From positions 1 through 8,540 of the forward strand of contig CAYJXJ010000195.1 of assembly GCA_964374095.1 (NCBI GenBank): a stretch of DNA of 8,540 nucleotides, given 5' to 3'. Of this stretch, positions 4,956 through 8,540 are shown one piece after another. This DNA is from CAYJXJ01 sp964374095. GTDB taxonomy: Bacteria > Elusimicrobiota > Elusimicrobia > UBA1565 > UBA9628. The position numbers were made by a program, and so were the translations under genes. Numbering within the stretch: position 1 is the first letter of the stretch; every line of letters starts with the position of its first letter. The notes under the pieces are model-generated. The model saw only the letters and a list, made by a program, of their open reading frames with translations, had not been told where the DNA came from and did no database searches.

Positions 4956-5377
4956 AGGCCTACATCGAGACTTCGGTCCTGCTCAGGCGGCTCCTCGCGC
5001 AACCCGGAGCCCTCCGCGAGCACGGCTCGCCGACCGAGTGCGCCACCAGCGAGATCACCCGCGTTGAGGCCCTCAGGACGCTTGATCGGCTCAGGCTGGA
5101 GGCGCGGCTCACCGACGCCGAAGTCTCCGACCTCAGGCTCCACTTCCATCAGATGCTCGACGTCATCGATGCCATCGCGCTCACCCCGCAGGTGTTGGAG
5201 ACCGCTGCCCAGAGCTTTCCGACGGTCGTGGGCACGCTGGACGCCATCCACCTCGCGACCGCCCTGTCGTTGCGCCGAGCGCAGTCATGCCCCGTCGCCT
5301 TCATCACCCATGATTCCCAACTTGGGGTCGCCGCTCGTGCTCTGGGTTTCGACGTTCGCGGCGTCAAGTTGGAGTAG
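4952..5377 (+). CDS. vapC: VapC-family PIN-domain toxin (ribonuclease)
   Basis: A 141-residue PIN-domain protein, normal length for VapC toxins, which are Mg2+-dependent endoribonucleases cutting tRNA or rRNA. Acidic active-site residues: Glu6 in YIETSVLL (most VapC have Asp here), Glu39 in RVEAL, Asp97 in TLDAIHLATAL and Asp121 in ITHDSQL. The LDAIHLATA helix and the C-terminal ARALGFDV are diagnostic of the family. The start is TTG at 4952, overlapping the antitoxin stop (TTGA). The next possible starts lie too far inside, since the first acidic residue is at position 6. A GGGAAGA at 4933-4939 is a distant ribosome binding site, so translation is probably coupled to the antitoxin. The Glu6 form occurs in a recognised PIN subgroup paired with Phd-type antitoxins, so activity is likely retained. 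The target RNA is unknown. Confidence 0.9.
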   Translation: MKAYIETSVLLRRLLAQPGALREHGSPTECATSEITRVEALRTLDRLRLEARLTDAEVSDLRLHFHQMLDVIDAIALTPQVLETAAQSFPTVVGTLDAIHLATALSLRRAQSCPVAFITHDSQLGVAARALGFDVRGVKLE

Positions 5378-5633
5378 TTCGCCGAGGAAGGCGACGTCGT
5401 TGGGGCGGGCAACAGAAGGGCATCGTTGGACTGCGCATAATTTGCTCGTATCCCCCCACGGCCTTGGCGATCTCGCGCTCCATGGACGCCGGGCTCACCT
5501 TGGAGAACCTGTCGTGGACCCAGACCACGGAGCCGGGAGAGCCGGTCAAGGCCCGCGCCAAGTCCGTGGAATCGGCGGACGCGGGGCTGCCCACGTGAAC
5601 GCGCCAAAAAGCTAGAATCTCACCCTCCCCCAT
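5364..5633 (-). pseudogene. Coding-like fragment of unknown identity
   Basis: The 254 bp between vapC and the aminotransferase gene hold a minus-strand frame open from ATG 5633 (or GTG 5594) to a TGA at 5366-5364. The part from about 5594 to 5445 has almost only G or C at third codon positions, as in the real genes here. It reads as plausible protein (for example PGSVVWVHDRFSKVSP). Beyond about 5439 this bias collapses and the peptide becomes Pro/Arg-rich. This looks like the preserved start of a gene whose 3' part was replaced when the toxin-antitoxin module arrived, or a small 76-89 residue gene. Its end overlaps vapC by 14 bp tail to tail, and its ATG overlaps the aminotransferase ATG head to head. 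I do not recognise the family. Confidence 0.35.
5613..5618 (+). promoter_or_regulatory. Possible -10 box for the aminotransferase gene
   Basis: TAGAAT matches five of six -10 positions and ends 13 nt before the ATG, so a transcript from it would have a leader of about 7 nt. I find no convincing -35 element 16-18 bp upstream and no Shine-Dalgarno sequence before the ATG. Weak, but it fits the short-leader pattern seen elsewhere in the window. Confidence 0.3.
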
Positions 5634-6828
5634 GAAACTCGCCCGCTGGATGTCGCGCCTCGGCACCGAATCGGCCTTCGAGATTCTCGCCCGCGCCCGG
5701 GCCCTGGAGGCCAAGGGACGCGACATCATCCACCTCGAGATCGGAGAGCCCGATTTCAACACGCCCGCCCATATCCGCCGGCGCGCCCAGAAGGCGCTCG
5801 ACGAGGGCTGGACTCACTACGGCCCCGCGGCGGGCCTGCCCGAGGTCCGCGCCGCGGTGGCCGAGCACCTGTCCAGGTCCCGCGGACTGCGGTTTGCTCC
5901 CGAGGAAATCATCCTCACCCCGGGGGCCAAGCCGATCCTGCTCCTGACGCTTTTCTCGCTCGTCAACCCCGGCGACGAAGTCATCTTCCCCGACCCCGGG
6001 TTTCCGATCTACGAGTCCCTGATACGATTCATCGGGGCCAAGGCCGTGCCGATGCCCTTGCGCGAAGCCAACGGCTTCGCGCCTGATTTAAAGGAATTGA
6101 ACCGCCTACTTTCACCTCGGACACGGCTGGTCATACTGAACTCGCCGGGAAATCCTACGGGGGCGGTGCTCACGTGGGAACAAATTGAAGGCATCGGCCG
6201 CCTCCTGCGGAGGCGGCCTCAGGCGTGGATCCTCTCGGACGAGATATATTCCCGGATCATCTACGACGGGGAGCACCGTTCGATCGTGCCGGTTCCCGGT
6301 CTGAGGGATCGAACGGTGCTGCTCGACGGTTTCTCCAAGGCCTACGCCATGACGGGCTGGCGGGTGGGCTATGCCGCAGCCCCCCGCGAATTGATCTCGG
6401 CGATGGAGCGCCTGGCCATCAACGTCCACTCCTGCACCGCGAGCTTCTCGCAGATCGCGGCCGTCGCCGCCCTGCGCGGGCCGCAGGAGGAGGTCACCCG
6501 CATGGTGGCCGAGTTCAAACGGCGGCGCGACGCCATCGTGGCGGGGCTCAACTCCATCCCGGGCTTCTCCTGCAACGCCCCCGACGGGGCTTTTTACGCC
6601 TTCCCCAATATCCGGGGCACCGGCCTGCGCGCCAAGGACCTCGCGGAGAAGCTCCTCCAGGAGGGCGGCGTCGCGTGCCTGCCGGGCACGGCCTTCGGCC
6701 ACGGGGGCGAAGGCTATCTGCGGTTCTCCTACGCCAATTCCGTGTCCAACATCGCCGCGGGCATCCGCCGCATCCGCGCCTGCCTCGGAGGAATCCCGGC
6801 CGCCGCCGGGAGGACTCGGTCCCCATGA
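5632..6828 (+). CDS. Class I PLP-dependent aminotransferase (aspartate aminotransferase-like)
   Basis: A 398-residue fold-type I aminotransferase, the usual length for the bacterial AspC/prephenate-aspartate aminotransferase group. It moves an amino group between an amino acid and a 2-oxo acid using PLP in the cytoplasm. Motifs: LEIGEPDFNTP near residues 35-45 (substrate side), LTPGAKP (95-101) near the phosphate site, and NSPGNPTG (170-177) with Asn174. LSDEIYS has Asp203, which pairs with the pyridine nitrogen; DGFSKAYAMTGWRVGY has Schiff-base Lys236 and Arg244; and YLRFSYA has Arg364, which binds the substrate carboxylate. All key residues are present. The start is ATG 5632, where the protein alignment should begin (MKLARWMSRL). 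The end overlaps the ABC exporter gene by 4 bp (ATGA), implying co-translation. Amino-acid specificity cannot be read directly. Confidence 0.94.
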   Translation: MKLARWMSRLGTESAFEILARARALEAKGRDIIHLEIGEPDFNTPAHIRRRAQKALDEGWTHYGPAAGLPEVRAAVAEHLSRSRGLRFAPEEIILTPGAKPILLLTLFSLVNPGDEVIFPDPGFPIYESLIRFIGAKAVPMPLREANGFAPDLKELNRLLSPRTRLVILNSPGNPTGAVLTWEQIEGIGRLLRRRPQAWILSDEIYSRIIYDGEHRSIVPVPGLRDRTVLLDGFSKAYAMTGWRVGYAAAPRELISAMERLAINVHSCTASFSQIAAVAALRGPQEEVTRMVAEFKRRRDAIVAGLNSIPGFSCNAPDGAFYAFPNIRGTGLRAKDLAEKLLQEGGVACLPGTAFGHGGEGYLRFSYANSVSNIAAGIRRIRACLGGIPAAAGRTRSP

Positions 6829-8540
6829 CGAGCGCCGCGCGCCTGCGCCGCTACCTGAGCCCTCACCACGGCCGCTTCGCTCAGGCCTGCGTCGTCATGT
6901 TCCTGGTGGCGGTCCTCAACGGAACCTCCGTCTGGCTGCTCAAACCCGCCGTGGACTACGTCTTCATCAGCCGGGACCCGTGGATGCTCAAGGCCCTGGT
7001 GGCCGCCATCCCCGCGGTCTTTTTCCTCAAGATGGTCCTGACCTACATCCAGAGCTACCTCATGAGCTGGCTCGGGCAGAAGATCACCCAGAAGATCCGG
7101 GAAGACCTCTTTGGCCACATGCACGAGCTGTCCATGGACTTCTTCTGGAAGCGCAAGAGCGGCGAGATCCTCTCGCGCCTGACCAACGACCTCTCGAATC
7201 TCCAGAGCGGCCTGCACTTTGTGCCCCTCTACGCGGTGCGCGACACCCTGACCGTCATCGTGCTCATGATCGTGATGTTCTACATCCACTGGCAGTTCGC
7301 GCTGATCGCCATCATCGCCGTGCCCGTCGCGGGGGGGGTGCTGACGGTGCTCGGGCGCAAGCTCCGCGGCGCCAGCGCGCGCAGTCAGGAGATCATGGGT
7401 GAGATCTATCACCGCTTCCAGGAGAGCCTCCAAGGCATGCTCGTGGTCAAGGCCTTCAACTACGAGGCGGGCGCCATCGGCAAGTTCGCCAAGGAAAACG
7501 ACCTCTTCTTCGAGCAGATGATGCGCTACTTCCGCGCCACCGCGCTCTCGGGGCCGCTCATGGAGTTCCTGGGCAGCCTCATCCTCGCCTGCATCGTCTA
7601 TCAGGCCGGCTGGGCCATCATCCACGAACGGATCACCCCCGGCGCCTTCTTCACCTTCCTGGGGAGCTTCTTCGCGGCTTACGCCCCCATCAAGAACATA
7701 TCCCAGCTCAATTCGACGCTCCAAATGGCGCTCTCGGCCTCGGACCGCATCTTCTCCATCCTCGACGAGAAGCCCACCGTCTACGACAAACCGGGGGCCG
7801 CGGCCTTCAAGGGCCTGCGGGAACGCATCCAGCTCGAGAACGTGTCCTTCCGCTACCCCGAGCGCGAGGCCTGGGCCCTGCGGGGAGTCGCGTTGGACAT
7901 CGCCCCGGGCGAGGTCATCGGGGTGGCCGGGCCCAGCGGCTCGGGCAAGACCACCTTGGTCCACCTGCTCCTGCGCCTCTTCGATCCGGTCGAGGGGCGC
8001 ATCTTGATCGACGGCCGCGACCTGAAGGAATACGCCGTGAGTTCGGTGCGCCGCAGCGTCGGGCTGGTGACCCAGGACACGGTGCTCTTCAACGACACGG
8101 TGGCGGGCAACGTCGCGCTCTCCAAGCCCGAGGCCACGCCCGCCGAGATCCGCGCGGCCCTGGAGGCCGCGGACGCCCTCTCCTTCGTTTCCCAATTGCC
8201 GGAGGGCGAGCAGACCCAGTTGGGGGACCGCGCCCTGCGACTCTCGGGCGGACAACGCCAGCGCCTGGCCATCGCGCGGGCGGTGATCAAGAACCCCGCG
8301 ATCATCATACTCGACGAGGCGACCTCCAACCTCGACACGACCAGCGAGCGGGCCGTCCAGCAGGCCCTCGAGCGCCTCTACAAGGGCCGCACCGTCATCA
8401 TCATCGCCCACCGCCTCTCCACGCTCCAGAACGCCGACCGCATCGTGGTCCTGCACCGCGGCGAGGTGGCCGAGGTGGGGGGGCATTCCGAGCTCTTGAA
8501 GCGCGGCGGGGTCTACGCGACGCTTTTTCGCTTCCAGCAG
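6825..8540 (+). CDS. MsbA-like ABC exporter, fused permease-ATPase (3' end outside window)
   Basis: The window holds 572 codons from ATG 6825 with no stop, almost the full length of an MsbA-type half transporter (about 580 residues). The N-terminal part is an ABC type-1 membrane domain with helices at about 20-42, 56-78, 138-175 (a pair), 245-265 and 275-295. It includes the VKPA/KPAVDYVF-type first loop and the coupling segment FWKRKSGEILSRLTND. The ATPase domain starts near 340: Walker A GPSGSGKT (369-376, Lys375), Q loop Gln417, signature LSGGQ (473-477), Walker B IIILDE with Asp497 and Glu498, and H loop His529. All catalytic residues are present. Such homodimers flip lipid A-core or other lipids across the inner membrane. 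Start support: GGGAGGA at 6808-6814, 10 bp before the ATG, plus the ATGA overlap with the aminotransferase gene. Assignment to lipid A rather than a drug or other lipid is likely but not certain. Confidence 0.92.
   Translation, partial: MTSAARLRRYLSPHHGRFAQACVVMFLVAVLNGTSVWLLKPAVDYVFISRDPWMLKALVAAIPAVFFLKMVLTYIQSYLMSWLGQKITQKIREDLFGHMHELSMDFFWKRKSGEILSRLTNDLSNLQSGLHFVPLYAVRDTLTVIVLMIVMFYIHWQFALIAIIAVPVAGGVLTVLGRKLRGASARSQEIMGEIYHRFQESLQGMLVVKAFNYEAGAIGKFAKENDLFFEQMMRYFRATALSGPLMEFLGSLILACIVYQAGWAIIHERITPGAFFTFLGSFFAAYAPIKNISQLNSTLQMALSASDRIFSILDEKPTVYDKPGAAAFKGLRERIQLENVSFRYPEREAWALRGVALDIAPGEVIGVAGPSGSGKTTLVHLLLRLFDPVEGRILIDGRDLKEYAVSSVRRSVGLVTQDTVLFNDTVAGNVALSKPEATPAEIRAALEAADALSFVSQLPEGEQTQLGDRALRLSGGQRQRLAIARAVIKNPAIIILDEATSNLDTTSERAVQQALERLYKGRTVIIIAHRLSTLQNADRIVVLHRGEVAEVGGHSELLKRGGVYATLFRFQQ

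Noticed and set aside
6729..8486. Long minus-strand open frame (585 codons) opposite the ABC exporter
   Set aside because: Its product is a His/Asp/Glu/Gly-rich low-complexity chain typical of the antisense of GC-rich coding DNA, and the plus strand carries a complete, motif-perfect ABC transporter.

Overview
The window is GC-rich chromosomal DNA from a bacterium whose coding sequence strongly prefers G or C at third codon positions. An MsbA-type lipid flippase suggests a Gram-negative (diderm) envelope. There are no rRNA or tRNA genes, no phage genes and no insertion sequences, so the taxon cannot be fixed. A high-GC environmental lineage is a guess only.

Left part (1-2728, minus strand): a catabolic operon reading right to left. 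It encodes an NAD-type aldehyde dehydrogenase, a classical enoyl-CoA hydratase with both catalytic glutamates (19 bp overlap), and a second crotonase cut by the window edge. That second crotonase looks PaaG-like and lacks the first glutamate. Together they suggest oxidation of an aldehyde to an acid that, after CoA activation elsewhere, is hydrated or isomerised (aromatic or fatty-acid type catabolism). The operon promoter faces away from the next gene and carries a perfect 12-bp palindrome centred between its -35 and -10 boxes.

Middle (2801-4022, plus strand): a soluble protein with receiver, HisKA and HATPase domains, with its own promoter and no partner regulator in the window. About 270 bp of hairpin-rich intergenic DNA follows (4023-4291), then a small exported protein (4292-4513).

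Toxin-antitoxin island (4520-5633): a minus-strand remnant of a RelE/ParE-type toxin, then an intact Phd-type antitoxin and VapC (PIN) toxin pair with an operator palindrome over the promoter and start codon, then a minus-strand coding-like fragment of unknown identity. The mix of one live and one broken module suggests repeated insertion and decay.

Right part (5632-8540, plus strand): a class I PLP aminotransferase overlapping by 4 bp with an MsbA-like ABC exporter that runs off the window end.

A theme through the window is that the recognisable -10 boxes of the aldehyde dehydrogenase, sensor kinase and antitoxin genes lie 5-6 nt before the start codon. Transcription would begin at or next to the ATG, and these genes lack Shine-Dalgarno sequences, so leaderless mRNAs seem to be normal here. 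I see no clearly new multi-gene system. The most interesting items are the leaderless promoter set, the two operator-like palindromes and the layered toxin-antitoxin remnants.
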